A DNA stretch of 64,000 nt from positions 124,001 to 188,000 of the forward strand of contig WNNJ02002419.1 of assembly GCA_012934845.2 (NCBI GenBank). The letters are read 5' to 3'. Made by a program: the position numbers and the translations under genes. This DNA comes from Pomphorhynchus laevis (taxonomy: Eukaryota > Acanthocephala > Palaeacanthocephala > Echinorhynchida > Pomphorhynchidae). Shown here one piece after another: positions 34,701 to 45,074 of the stretch (the stretch's first letter is position 1; the number at the start of each line of letters is the position of its first letter). The notes beneath the pieces were generated by a model. It worked only from the letters and a program-made list of their open reading frames with translations, searched no databases and was not told the origin of the DNA.

Positions 34701-35330
34701 ACCTTGATACTCCGCAATCTCCGTAAAGTTCGTAGATTGATCGATTTCCCTTCTTGTATGACTCTCATATCATCTCTCCTTTTTTCTAGACTCGATTATT
34801 GTCTTAGTCTATTTTCCAACTCACCTAAATCCACTCTTCTTCCTTTACAACGCATCATCAACGCTGCCGTCCGAGTTCTCCTCCGTCTTCGTCGTTTTGA
34901 TCATACATCCCACTATCTTGTTTCTCTTGATTGGCCTACCATTTATTGTCGTGTTCAAATTCGTCTTTTTATCATTGCTTTTCGCCTTATAACTTCTCAT
35001 ACCCCTTCATTTCTCAACCTTCCTTTTCTCGACAATTCTCGTACTGTGTATTGTGCTCTGCATTCCCGTAATTCCCTTCTTTTACATGTCCCAAACTACT
35101 CTACCTCTTTTGGCTTCCGCTCCTTCGTTGTGGCTGCTCCTCTCTTGTGGAATCAACTGCCTATTCATATCCGCCAATCAACATCTATGTCGTGCTTTAA
35201 ACGCCAAATCCAATTCCATTTTAACAATTAACTAATTATCTGTGACTTTTTATGTTCTTTTGTTTGTTAGTGGTCATGTAAGCGTATATTTTGCTAGCAT
35301 TTGTCACGTTAAATAAATTATTGTATTATT
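31770..35330 (+). mobile_element. CR1/Jockey-type LINE, 5'-truncated (right arm)
   Basis: This plus-strand copy pairs with 20766-24310. It starts in the second half of ORF1 (text diverged by roughly 15 percent from the left copy), then the endonuclease region (32338-33150, several percent diverged and frameshifted), RT fingers (33630-34025, identical to the left), RT core and C-terminus (34332-35231) and the 3' end at about 35330. Divergence falls stepwise outward, so the arm boundary lies within the LINE. Confidence 0.88.
34332..35231 (+). CDS. LINE ORF2 segment: intact RT core to C-terminus
   Basis: 299 open residues: MLFSLLLGDFSSISHKFN, MQYADDIFIYAHAPAYRIHD (YADD), LSLNPDKSKIMWILPQRSG, VFLGFHFDNRLSLKPFVSD, then YSTSFGFRSFVVAAPLLWNQ and ending CFKRQIQFHFNN. 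This copy keeps the frame that the left-arm copy has lost. It is the best-preserved RT C-terminal half of this LINE family in the window. Confidence 0.85.
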   Translation: MLFSLLLGDFSSISHKFNVHVMQYADDIFIYAHAPAYRIHDLSVSVSSCLVSISNHISSLRLSLNPDKSKIMWILPQRSGVEPPFVSLNSTILPIVDNLVFLGFHFDNRLSLKPFVSDKVRSSTLILRNLRKVRRLIDFPSCMTLISSLLFSRLDYCLSLFSNSPKSTLLPLQRIINAAVRVLLRLRRFDHTSHYLVSLDWPTIYCRVQIRLFIIAFRLITSHTPSFLNLPFLDNSRTVYCALHSRNSLLLHVPNYSTSFGFRSFVVAAPLLWNQLPIHIRQSTSMSCFKRQIQFHFNN

Positions 35331-35589
35331 ATACTCCTTCGTTAAGGAGATCAGAATTAGTTGCATATGGTAGTACAAAATCAGGTCCCAAGTTTAGTAT
35401 TTCTGATTTCGCTTGTGCTAGGCCTTCAAATGACCAATTAGTATATTGATTATTAAGTTTTTCATAAGTTTTCCTCCGAAGTGGAACACTCGCTACAACA
35501 TTGTGGCTACTATCTATGACAGGCAAGCCATATAGAACGAATACTAATAATAAAGATTTTCTTAAAAAACTATATAACCCATAATACAA
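35329..35589 (-). mobile_element. Possible Penelope-like N-terminal fragment (right-arm mirror)
   Basis: Mirror of 20503-20763 with an identical peptide (LNLGPDFVLPYATNSDLLNE). It abuts the 3' end of the right-arm LINE. Confidence 0.5.
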
Positions 35590-36916
35590 AGTTAGTTACA
35601 TTAAAGTAAAGTTACATTAACTTTGTAAATAGTTGATAATGATCCATTATTGATAAATAATTATTGGAACTGGATCAAAGGAAATATATTATTTTTGATA
35701 CTTCGCTAACTTCTGTTAGCATCTTCAGAAAATTACAGTTTTTTTAAATGTAGATGCTGATATAATTAAGAAATCAAACAAATAAGAAATTAAATATAAT
35801 TACATTTATTATTTAAATAATTATAAACAATATAAAATATAGTATATATCCATATATACATGTTCAATCTAATATTTCTTATGATGTTGATTTGTTAGAA
35901 GCCTTCATAGACAATTTTAATGTTTAGATGACGCATGTTTATATGAAATTATGAGTGTCCGCATAACTATATTTTATATTGTGCCTTAATATTTGATATT
36001 GCAACTAAATTACATGATAGTGCGTGAAGTGTTTAGTTATTTCTTTGCACTGACGATTTATAGAACATTAAATGATATTTTAAAAACATTCGTTTATTAT
36101 AAGCTTCTAGATAGCTGCAGACCAGTAGCTCCATAATTACCACATTAAAAAGCTTTTTAAAAAACTTCCCTTTTATTTTATACTAAAATTATTTTGTTAT
36201 TTATCATTATTAATTATTTAATTATTTAATTTTTATTATTTATTAATTTATAAATTATATAAATACATAGACTCGGTTAGCTTATCTGTTTTGCAAAACG
36301 TTCCGGTTCGTGGATCTTTATCAATTTTATATTTTTATCACTTAGTTTTTTCTATAATCGATAATATATAGAATATAGATATAATCTATAGTATAGTCTT
36401 TATCTACAGTACAGACTATAGTATTATCTATGATATAGATTATATACTTATATGATCTGTAAAATAAAGATTATAATCTCCAAATTACAATTTCAAAAGA
36501 AATCTATAAATGATTTATAAATTTATTTCTATTAATCTGTAATCTTCATAATCTTTATATTACAATTATAATACAAGTATTTATATATCTATTATTAGAT
36601 AATAAATCGTGTTATATTAACTATCAATTATTCCATATTTGATAACGAGGCTAAAAGTAATAAAATTTTAGACGGATGATTTAGTTTTAAATTATCACCA
36701 TCTGGTAAAGATAACCGATTAAAATAATTGCTTATTCTGCAAAATTAATCAGACTACGCATAAATTGCTACTTTAAAAATAATATTATCTAATCGATTAA
36801 TTTTTATATACTGATATAATTTCCAAATTACAATTTCAAATGTATGGAAATACAATTCGAGATAACTATTAATTTATATCGTAATGACGTAATATTTATA
36901 TTGTATATATATTTAT

Positions 36917-38048
36917 GAAATATTGAACTGAATGTGCATGATTGCGAACATTGTTATGTAAAATAGAGACTTGGTGAGAACGTAATATGCAAGGAAAGAT
37001 TCACTCCAAATAAAACATATATCGAAATATTAAACTAGAATATACTAGACTTTTAACTTAATAAAAATGTCGGCCTTCATAAACTCAAAAACAGGATGGT
37101 GTCTGATTATCTATGACAAAAAAGTTGATCATCTCATCAAATACTATTCAATAATAAGTAATTACAGATTTCGAAAGCGTTATGGTATACACGGACATTG
37201 ATGGGTGATCAAAGTTAAATAATGATAAAATGGGGAGGAAATATTTACTCTATAGTGATAAAAACAAGTTTAAAAAAACCACTAAAGCTTCCTTTTGATA
37301 ATAAGAATGAAAAATATTTGAATATTGGATGTTGAAATTTTGTTCTTGTGGAAGTCTACCTGCCCTAATCAATATTCAACCATATAAATTGCTTCCAGGA
37401 GACTAGAGGAAATTAAAACGAAACTTTACAAGAAGAGCAATTCCTGTGAGATTATGATTTTTTTCACAAATTGCATGATGATTTAGCTTTGGTGAGGGTC
37501 ACTCCGCGTATTTTGACTCCGCTACTATAACTTTGCGTTACAAAATGGTGAGGAACAATTATAGTGTGTTTGATTTTGTTGGATGACAGGATATAGTGGA
37601 TTGGCACTGTATACTTTCGCAATGACGCTTGAAGGACGAGTAAATATAAAATACTTAACATGCGATATTAGTAAAGTTTTGAAATTGAGAATGAATTGGT
37701 TAGTTGGAGAGTTTAATGACAACAAAGAACTCAGAATTGAAAATATGATCAGTTCCTACCCTCTCTTATTGTCACAAACAGAGGAAAATAGAATCCTCAA
37801 TAAACTTAGCGGTTTTTAATGCAAAATTCTTTAATGCGATCGTGGGAAAGAAATATTGAACTGAATGTGCATGATTGCGAACATTGTTGTAAAATAGACT
37901 TGGTCAGAACGTAATATGCAAGGAAAGATTTACTCCAAATAAAACATATATCGAGATATTAAACTAGAATATACTAGACTTTTGACTTAATAAAAATGTC
38001 GGCCTTCATAAACTCAAAAACAGGATGGTGTCTGATTATCTATGACAA
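36917..38048. repeat. Mirror of direct-repeat pair and enclosed ORF
   Basis: The pair of about 200-bp direct repeats (36917-37119 and 37850-38048) encloses the 78-residue open frame 37583-37819 on the plus strand. Content and caveats are those of 18044-19175. Confidence 0.7.
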
Positions 38049-38671
38049 AGCCTCTACCGCTTTTCCCTATCCACATTAAAACGAATCTAAAATTGAAGAA
38101 AAATGATAGCGAGTAAATTGGCTGGGGAAGGCGGAATACGCGAAAACTATAGGATGAAATTGAGAGCATTAGGTAGAAGTCAAGATAGAGGAAATTTATG
38201 ACCTATAGAATGTACTCGAAAATGAGGTGGTGCTGTATAACGAAAACTGAACTGGTTGTTGAAAGTCAAAGCTACAAATTGGATAATATAGATAAGCCAA
38301 GAAAATTTGATTCATAAAATTGCGGAAAAACACACCGGGAACCTCAGAGACAACAAAAAACGTATTTAGGCACATGTACTCTAGGACTCAAAAAATGTTA
38401 ACATATGAATAAGTTAAACAGCTTTGGCCGAAAAGGGTTTTTCTTCCAACGGTTAATGCGCTCAAGCGGTGATCTTAAAGATGATGTCCGAGCAAAGACA
38501 TTTTTTAACACCGAATTCTTCAGCGTACAAACCAAAATATTTTGATATGTTGAGGTTAAATTATTTTGAGGTTAATGTTGTACACAATCAGAAGAATTTA
38601 TCGCAATACAGACGTCCTGAGTTCAAATCCGATCAGTATCAGTGAAATATATTAAACGCCTTAAAATACTT

Positions 38672-39357
38672 TGATTTATAAATAATTATTGGAGCTGGAT
38701 CAAAGGAAAAAAATTATTTTTGATATTTCGATAACTACTGTTAGCATCTACAGAAAATTACAGTAATCTTCAGTAATTTTCTGAAGATGCTAACAGTAAT
38801 TAGCGAAAAATCAAAAATAATTTCTTATTTCTTTAGGAAATTTCCTGAAGATGCTAACAGAAGTTAGCGAAATATTAAAAATAATTTCTTATTTTCTTTG
38901 ATCCAGCTCCAATAATTATTTATCAATAATTGATCATTATCAACTATTTATAAACTTTAATTTATTTTCATCGTCAATTTATTTCTTTAATCCAGCTGTA
39001 ATAATTATTTATCAATAATGGATCAGTATTAACTATTTAAAATCCTCATAAGTTCATTGAAATGACAATCAGTTCGTCCTGATGACAGAAAATTAGGAAA
39101 TTTCCTGAAGATGCTAACAGAAGTTAGCGAAATATTAAAAATAATTAACTATTTTCTTCGATCTACCTCCAATAATTATTTATCAATAATAGATCATTAT
39201 CAACTATTTATAAACTTTAATCTATTTTTATCGTCAAGATAAAAATACATATATATACATATATATACTTATATATATGATTATTATATATAATTATTGG
39301 AGCTGGATATATATTATCCAGCTTCAATAATTATTTATCAATAGTGGATCAGTATTA
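38672..39357. repeat. Mirror of hairpin repeat cluster
   Basis: Reverse complement of 16735-17420, with hairpin words GCTAACAGAAGTTAGC in the opposite orientation. Confidence 0.7.
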
Positions 39358-40051
39358 ACTATTTAAAAACTTTAATTTATTTTTATCGTCAAGAATATAA
39401 TATATGATGACAAAAAAATTATTTATCTCTAAAATTTTATATACGTACCAGCAAAGATAACTTAGCAAATACCTAAGAAAATTTTTAATCGAATAAAAAA
39501 TATGAATCACTTCGATCAGACCGATACATTTATACAACAATTTATACATTATTAGCGGAATTTCTGTGGTTGCATCTCTAATGACAGATTTAATATCTGG
39601 TTTATATACTGTAGCATTTACAAATATTCATGTGCTACTAGTTTATCAATCATACTACAAATATTTCGTGACTTAATAAAGTTTATTATAGAGATCACAG
39701 TAAAATATTTAAACATGAAAGATTTCAAAAGTAAGATTGTCAAGTGAAAAATTGCAGAAAGTTTAGAGGGCCAGAAAACATTATGGATTGCCGTGTTTGG
39801 CAGGCCATAATTGACTTACATGATGGTTTCACTCAGAAGTTCAGTACGACTGTAATGAAAATTGATTGTATAGCTTACATGACAAAGCATAAGTATTTCT
39901 ATATAATATATCTTGTTTTTATTGAAAAGTAGTTAACTCTCAAGTAGTTCACTTCCCCATGTCAGTTTCTGATGCTGGTGAAAAATAATGACGAGAAGTA
40001 GCGAGGAGTGTAAGATAAACCGCATTCTTAGCAACCGAAGCATAACTACCA

Positions 40052-40570
40052 GTGGATGTTCACTGGTACATTAAAACTACTTTTAATTTATATCGTAAAG
40101 ATGACATGAAATATATGTTTCGATACATTGATGATATATGTGTATTTAATTCTAATAATTTTTATTCAATTAGTGAACAAATTTATCCAGAAAGCCTTAT
40201 TCTTAATAAAACTAATATTAATGATAAAGAAGGTGGATATCTAGATATGAACATTAAATTAACATTAACTAAAACTACCATTAATTTATATCGTAAAGAT
40301 GACATATTTAAATTTACAAGAAACATATTTTTGCATGAGCATTCATGCATACCATATAATATAAAATATAATACATTAAATAATGAAATTTTAAGAATTG
40401 CAACAATATGTAATGATATTGGCTTTCTTCAAAATCATTTAAATAATTTAATAGATTCATATTTTTAACTAGGTTACTATAAAAAATAACATCAAGCAGA
40501 AAATAGTAAAATATATAAATCAACACAATAATATAAAGAATAAATGAATACCATATAATATAAAATATAA
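40052..40570 (+). mobile_element. Penelope-like element fragment (right arm)
   Basis: Mirror of 15522-16040. The open frame 40052-40468 carries MFRYIDDICVFNSNNFYSI and the thumb to LNNLIDSYF, and is identical at the peptide level to the left-arm copy. Confidence 0.85.
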
Positions 40571-40639
40571 TACATGTTCATCATTTACAAGATGAACATG
40601 TATCTTTGTTCATACGATAGACAAAATTTGAAGGCATGA

Positions 40640-41205
40640 GAAAAAAGAATATATACAAGTAGGAAAATTAAAATTACACATAATATTCTCAAAATGTCTT
40701 AAAATTACACAACAAACAGTTAAATAGTAGACGTTCTGCGTAGTAATGCTGTAAGTAAGAAGCTGCGCTTTAGCTTTTCTGTATGAGCTAGATCAACTAT
40801 GTTATTTGACTTTCGTATATCGTATCGCTTTTCCATCCCTAAATATTGTGATGATGAAATTGTCAATAAATATTCTACAATGGATTCACGCGATTTCCTT
40901 TTTAAAATTCTGCTCATTGAAACTTCAAGTGGTTCTATATTCCTGCCACATATTTGCTGCCCTCGATTATGAATGCGAATAAGCTTTTTAATTTCAAAAG
41001 ATGTCATGTCACGAAGTGTAGGATATGCATAAAACATTTTGACGAGGAACAGCTGACACAGTAATCATTCATGCAAATTCCAAATAGAAGTGGTGCAATT
41101 AGCCTTCTTTGTGGAACACCTTTAAATATACAACGCGATTCTGAATTTGATCTTAGGTGAGATATAAATTGCAATCGATTATCTAAATAGGAGTTCAAAA
41201 AATTA
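40640..41205 (-). mobile_element. LINE fragment of another family, RT to 3' end
   Basis: Minus-strand text SYLDNRLQFISHLRSNSES and GVPQRRLIAPLLFGICMND (motif B, normally GVPQGS), then KCFMHILHF where motif C should lie. A 105-residue tail (40720-41037) reads MTSFEIKKLIRIHNRGQQIC to the stop. The overlapping frames show a frameshift near 41010-41040. It is probably a Jockey-type element truncated at 41205 by, or joined to, the next LINE. Confidence 0.7.
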
Positions 41206-41629
41206 ATATGTCAATAAGAGAATCCTGCGTTTTTGAACTTTCTTGATAGTTTCGCATGAGCCCCCCCCCAAACCAGTCCAACACGCCGCCTTGCGACTGA
41301 ACCACCCGGGATCTTTCACCCCTCCTCCCCGAAGAGTCCAGTCGGTGCGGACTATGCAGGGTAAACGCGAGACGAGTAGCTTGAGAAACCTTAGTCTTTG
41401 TTCTGGGGGACGTCCTCTTGAAAAGAATATTAATCGTGAGATCGCCCAAGTACCCCAGAGTCGCACTTGGGTTTTCTCTTTTAATGACAGATGTTAGGCT
41501 CGTTTTAGGGCCCACTTAGCTCTCTTCAGGATACATTTAAGTCTATCCAGGTCAGCTTTCACTGACTAGTTCACCGTAATGCTGAACCCCAGGTATTTTA
41601 CTCGATTTGTGAAGGTAGGGAGTGGTTGA

Positions 41630-42949
41630 TTAGTCAGGATGGAAGATAGAGCTGAGAGTGCTAAACTCTTGAGTTTTTTCCTTGTTACAGTTGCGCCATG
41701 AAAGGCAACCACCTGCGATTTGGAGGAGTTTAAAAAAGTTTGAAATGGGCAGCTGATATTTTAATCTTGTAAAGTAACGGCTGGTATCAGAGACTACATC
41801 TTTGCACCTGCGTCCAGGGAACAGTGCTGTGGTATCATCAGCATTTACCACAATATGTTGATCGCGTTTGAATTTTTTGTAGAGTTCAATAGAGGCAGCA
41901 AGATACAAGATTGGAGAAAGTGGGGAGCCTTGAGGCACACCTGTAATAGGGTAGAACTGACGTGCATCTGTGTCGTCTTCATAAAAGAATCGCTTTGTGT
42001 ACAGCAATATTTCCACCCTGTTGACAACTCTCGCAGGCAACCCGAGGGACCTGAGACAAGTGATAACAAAAGGGATTGAAATGCGGTCAAAAGCAGCCGA
42101 AAAGTCAAGAAAGACAGCCACAGCAAGCTGATGACTGTTATCTTGACAAAACTGTTGCACTTCACCTATTGCTGAATTTACCGAGCGATCGTTTACATAC
42201 CCATGAAAACATGGTGGGATTAAATTTCGCCCACATAGATAGTCGCGGATTTTACGCGCAAGCGCTTTTTCGTAAATAGAGATGAGGGAGTTTTGAATTG
42301 AAATAGGCCGCAGATCTTTGGGACATGTAATCGACTTCTTTTTAGGTAAAAATACTCGACGACTAATATTGATGTTAGCAATGTCAGTCGGGGAGGCTAA
42401 TAACGTTGTTATGGCAACTTCCTTTCTCTGACTATCTGTCAAAAGTTGATAGACACGAGTGGAGAGTGGCGCGTGGGTTCTGGAGGTGCCCGGGAGTGGC
42501 TCCCAGGAGTTAAGGATATCTGTAACAGATAAGTCCCTACTCCTGAAGTCACACCAAGGCGGGATTGGTTGGGGTGATTGAGTGGCTCCATAATTGTGTA
42601 GGGATAGTGACTCATCCAAAACTTTATCAAGGCCTATTCTACCAATCCAACCTAAAGATCCATCCTTCCAACAGACGAACTTTTCTTTTTTGAATATCTT
42701 GCAGAAGAAAGACTGAGAAGGACTAAGGCGAGAAATGCTTGCCTTATCCCTACTCAGCTTGAACCGATATCTGGTGCTCCAGTATTCATTCGAGAGGGCT
42801 TGTCTGGCGGAAACAGAGAGATTAGGAAGGTGTAGCATTTTAGCTAGGACCTTGAGTTTTGTTGGAGTGGGATTGTATATGCGACCTTTATATGTAGTCG
42901 ATAGTATCGCGGTAGCTTGCGAAGAGAGGTAGGTATTAAATTCGGTCAA
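41630..42949 (-). CDS. LINE reverse transcriptase, 439-residue open stretch
   Basis: Fingers FLPKKKSITCPKDLRPISIQ, motif A VFLDFSAAFDRISIPFVITC, motif B GVPQGSPLSPILYLA and motif C VVNADDTTALFPG, where the first residue of the usual YADD is Asn. These are classic non-LTR reverse transcriptase motifs of the Jockey/I/R1 group. N-terminal residues before 150 correspond to the linker after the endonuclease, now in another frame. The stop at 41630 is premature, since the thumb continues downstream in another frame. Confidence 0.85.
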   Translation of the reverse strand: MTEFNTYLSSQATAILSTTYKGRIYNPTPTKLKVLAKMLHLPNLSVSARQALSNEYWSTRYRFKLSRDKASISRLSPSQSFFCKIFKKEKFVCWKDGSLGWIGRIGLDKVLDESLSLHNYGATQSPQPIPPWCDFRSRDLSVTDILNSWEPLPGTSRTHAPLSTRVYQLLTDSQRKEVAITTLLASPTDIANINISRRVFLPKKKSITCPKDLRPISIQNSLISIYEKALARKIRDYLCGRNLIPPCFHGYVNDRSVNSAIGEVQQFCQDNSHQLAVAVFLDFSAAFDRISIPFVITCLRSLGLPARVVNRVEILLYTKRFFYEDDTDARQFYPITGVPQGSPLSPILYLAASIELYKKFKRDQHIVVNADDTTALFPGRRCKDVVSDTSRYFTRLKYQLPISNFFKLLQIAGGCLSWRNCNKEKTQEFSTLSSIFHPD

Positions 42950-43246
42950 ACTCTCTTTCTTAATTCAGGGAAAGAGTGGGATAGCTGCCTAAAAGAAGGC
43001 CACCCTGATGGGATCAAAGTGGAACCTTCTCATCAGCAACGTATTTTCGTCTAACCTATAACGAATTAGGTCATGAGAGGTGATCTGTTGTTGGCGCGAC
43101 TGCCCAGTACATATGGGTTTCAACAGCCACGTCTTTTGAAGCAGTAATATGTCGAGGAGTGAATTAGTTGTTGAGCAATGAAAGGTGCGGGATGTTGGTT
43201 TGTGAATAAGATAGTCGATCCTGGCTCTGCGGTTTGCAGCATTAAT

Positions 43247-43699
43247 TCAACGACCAGTTATGTCATTGAAGTCACAAAGTAAGATGTCATAGCCACTACC
43301 TAATATACTAACCAGAAGGTCACGGTTCTTGTGAATTTCTCCTGGCCGTATATAAATATTGGCTATACTGATGCATTTACCGCTCTTACGAAGTGATATA
43401 GCTAAACAAGATAGGGCAAAACAAGAATAGTTAAGAAGGCGGGAAGATCTTAAGGAGCATTTAACTAAGGTTAAAAGACCTTGAGATGAAGAGGAGTGAG
43501 GAGGGGTTATATACGGAGTGAAGTGGGTGTATATATACTGAGGGATAAATCGAGTAATGTACTGAGGGATACGGATAGACCGAGTCTCCTGAAAGACTAT
43601 AACATCTGCATCTCTACCAGATAAAAGGCTAAGTTCAGAAGCACCTCCCGAATTCCACTGAAGGGTATTCAGTGAAAAAGGCTCTTGATTACTTTGCAT
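43247..43699 (-). CDS. LINE AP-type endonuclease fragment
   Basis: 150 residues: LNTLQWNSGGASELSLL (N-term LxxxQWN), DADVIVFQETRS (catalytic QE), ISIANIYIRPGEIHKN and ILLCDFNDITGR, where the usual GDFN is CDFN. The domain nicks DNA during insertion. The C-terminal third (SDH motif) lies beyond the stop at 43247. Confidence 0.8.
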   Translation of the reverse strand: MQSNQEPFSLNTLQWNSGGASELSLLSGRDADVIVFQETRSIRIPQYITRFIPQYIYTHFTPYITPPHSSSSQGLLTLVKCSLRSSRLLNYSCFALSCLAISLRKSGKCISIANIYIRPGEIHKNRDLLVSILGSGYDILLCDFNDITGR

Positions 43700-43732
43700 T
43701 GTGTTAGTTTAGCTGGAAGGGGATTGCACATC

Positions 43733-44759
43733 CTAGACAAAGCTAGGGGTGGAATGATTGCCCCATCCACCACTAGCGCCGCCCAGAGTGGGTACTTGCC
43801 CCCGGGCATTATCATCATTACCCTTTGAGGCGCTTCTATTCATGCCCATAAGCATTTTGCCGATCTTTAAGGGAGGAACGGCTTGGGCCGAAGCTCCTCG
43901 TTTCTTGGATTTTCGAGCCGACGTCCCTCGTTTGTTTGTATCCCTATCGGTTTGAATCGGTATAACCGGATTGACGAAGAGGTTGGCAATAGTTTTCTCT
44001 ACAAGCTCTTGTATTTCCTTTCTGAAAGTTTCGAACTTGAGGTCCATAATCAACATAGACTCGCAGTCAGAGGATCTATATGCCGACTTGGCGAATGTAT
44101 CGGGTGCAGATTTTGGCGCACGGAACTTTGCAATATATTCCTTGAAGTGGAGGCACTTCCTTCCCCACGCAGGGTGAGCCCCGCCACAATTACAACACTT
44201 GATCCCATTAGAACAGGGAAGAACTGAGTCAATCGCGGGTCAAAAACTGAATCAAAATAATTCCGTAGTGATCGAGAGTATCTTCTGACGCGAATGATAT
44301 TTTCACAAAGCTCTCGTAGTACTTAACAGAATTAAAGACTACTCTGTTGGGATATTTATTTGAAAAATCACGTAATAGTCTGTTATACAAGGAATGTCTT
44401 TCTATTGGTTGCAAAAGTGTAATAATGCCCAGGTTTTTTGTTTTGGGGATTCGGGGAAGTAATTCCCCCTCTCCCCCAACAGTAGAAAACTCACTAACTT
44501 GCTATTGTGTCGTTCCAAAGTCTTCTTTAGCCATATTTCCCTTGATTCCAGCAGAAATTTCCATCGTTTTCTGTGCAATGCTTTTTTCAAAATTCTTTGA
44601 TCGTCCGTCAATGCACTTTTTCATGAAAATTTTTTCCTTTGTATGTTTATTAGTAATCAAACTTTGTTTATTCGATGTTATGCTACGATCCTGATTATAA
44701 ATCGACACGAATTTACGCGGAATACAAGAACTCGATACACAACTAATTAAATTATCCAT
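43733..44759 (-). CDS. LINE ORF1, fragmented, with zinc knuckle
   Basis: Pieces in several frames. The start is MDNLISCVSSSCIPRKFVSI (44759), followed by AKEDFGTTQ, a central segment MQPIERHSLYNRLLRDFSNK (44414) resembling an RRM-type fold, and a knuckle CCNCGGAHPAWGRKC (C-x2-C-x3-H-x6-C) near 44150-44200. A tail at 43733-44056 (LIMDLKFETFRKEIQELVEK then Lys/Arg- and Gly-rich) follows. ORF1 proteins bind the element RNA. Breaks in frame occur near 44500, 44400 and 44230. Confidence 0.65.
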
Positions 44760-44900
44760 TGTTAAAGAGTTATGAGTAATTATCGCTTGTAACGCACTTG
44801 TAACACAGTTTGAAATTCTTAGCTGCTAACTAATAACTACTTACAATCTAGTATACATACAATAAATAACATACAATATATTATACATACAAATCGATTG

Positions 44901-45070
44901 GAGCTAATCACACTAATTACAATATACAATTAAAGCTACTTACAAACACCGGTACAGCAAAGAACACCGGTACATCAAAGCTATAAGAATCGATTAAGTG
45001 ATTACAATATATAATATAAATACAATCGAATATATAAAAACATACAAATCCTAACAACGAAATTATACAA
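44901..45070. other. AT-rich junction between LINEs
   Basis: No gene. The phrase ATCAAAGCTATAAGAATCGA (44968-44987) recurs in altered form at 26115-26165, directly before the minisatellite, so a shared repeat is present at both sites. Confidence 0.45.
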
Positions 45071-45074
45071 CAGC

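Larger units (their letters stand above)
32035..40625 (-). repeat. Right arm of giant inverted repeat
   Basis: Reverse complement of 15467-24060. Outside 40625 the sequence (ATTTGAAGGCATGAG) does not match the left flank. Non-LINE parts between 35330 and 40625 appear identical to the left arm wherever I compared them, whereas parts of the LINE differ by scattered substitutions and single-base indels. Confidence 0.92.
41206..44900 (-). mobile_element. Two-ORF LINE (Jockey/I-type) in minus orientation
   Basis: In transcription order: a 5' leader to about 44760, ORF1 in fragments 44759-43733 with a Cys/His knuckle, an endonuclease (43247-43699), a reverse transcriptase (41630-42949) and a thumb tail (41206-41520, KTQVRLWGTWAISRLIFFSR). 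No RNase H is visible. The junction with the next LINE at 41205 is sharp. It is a different family from the YADD/QYADD LINEs elsewhere in the window and is GC-richer than its surroundings. Confidence 0.82.

Noticed and set aside
43758-44227. Plus-strand frames with Pro/Arg-rich sequence
   Set aside because: They are antisense of LINE ORF1, whose zinc knuckle is readable on the minus strand.
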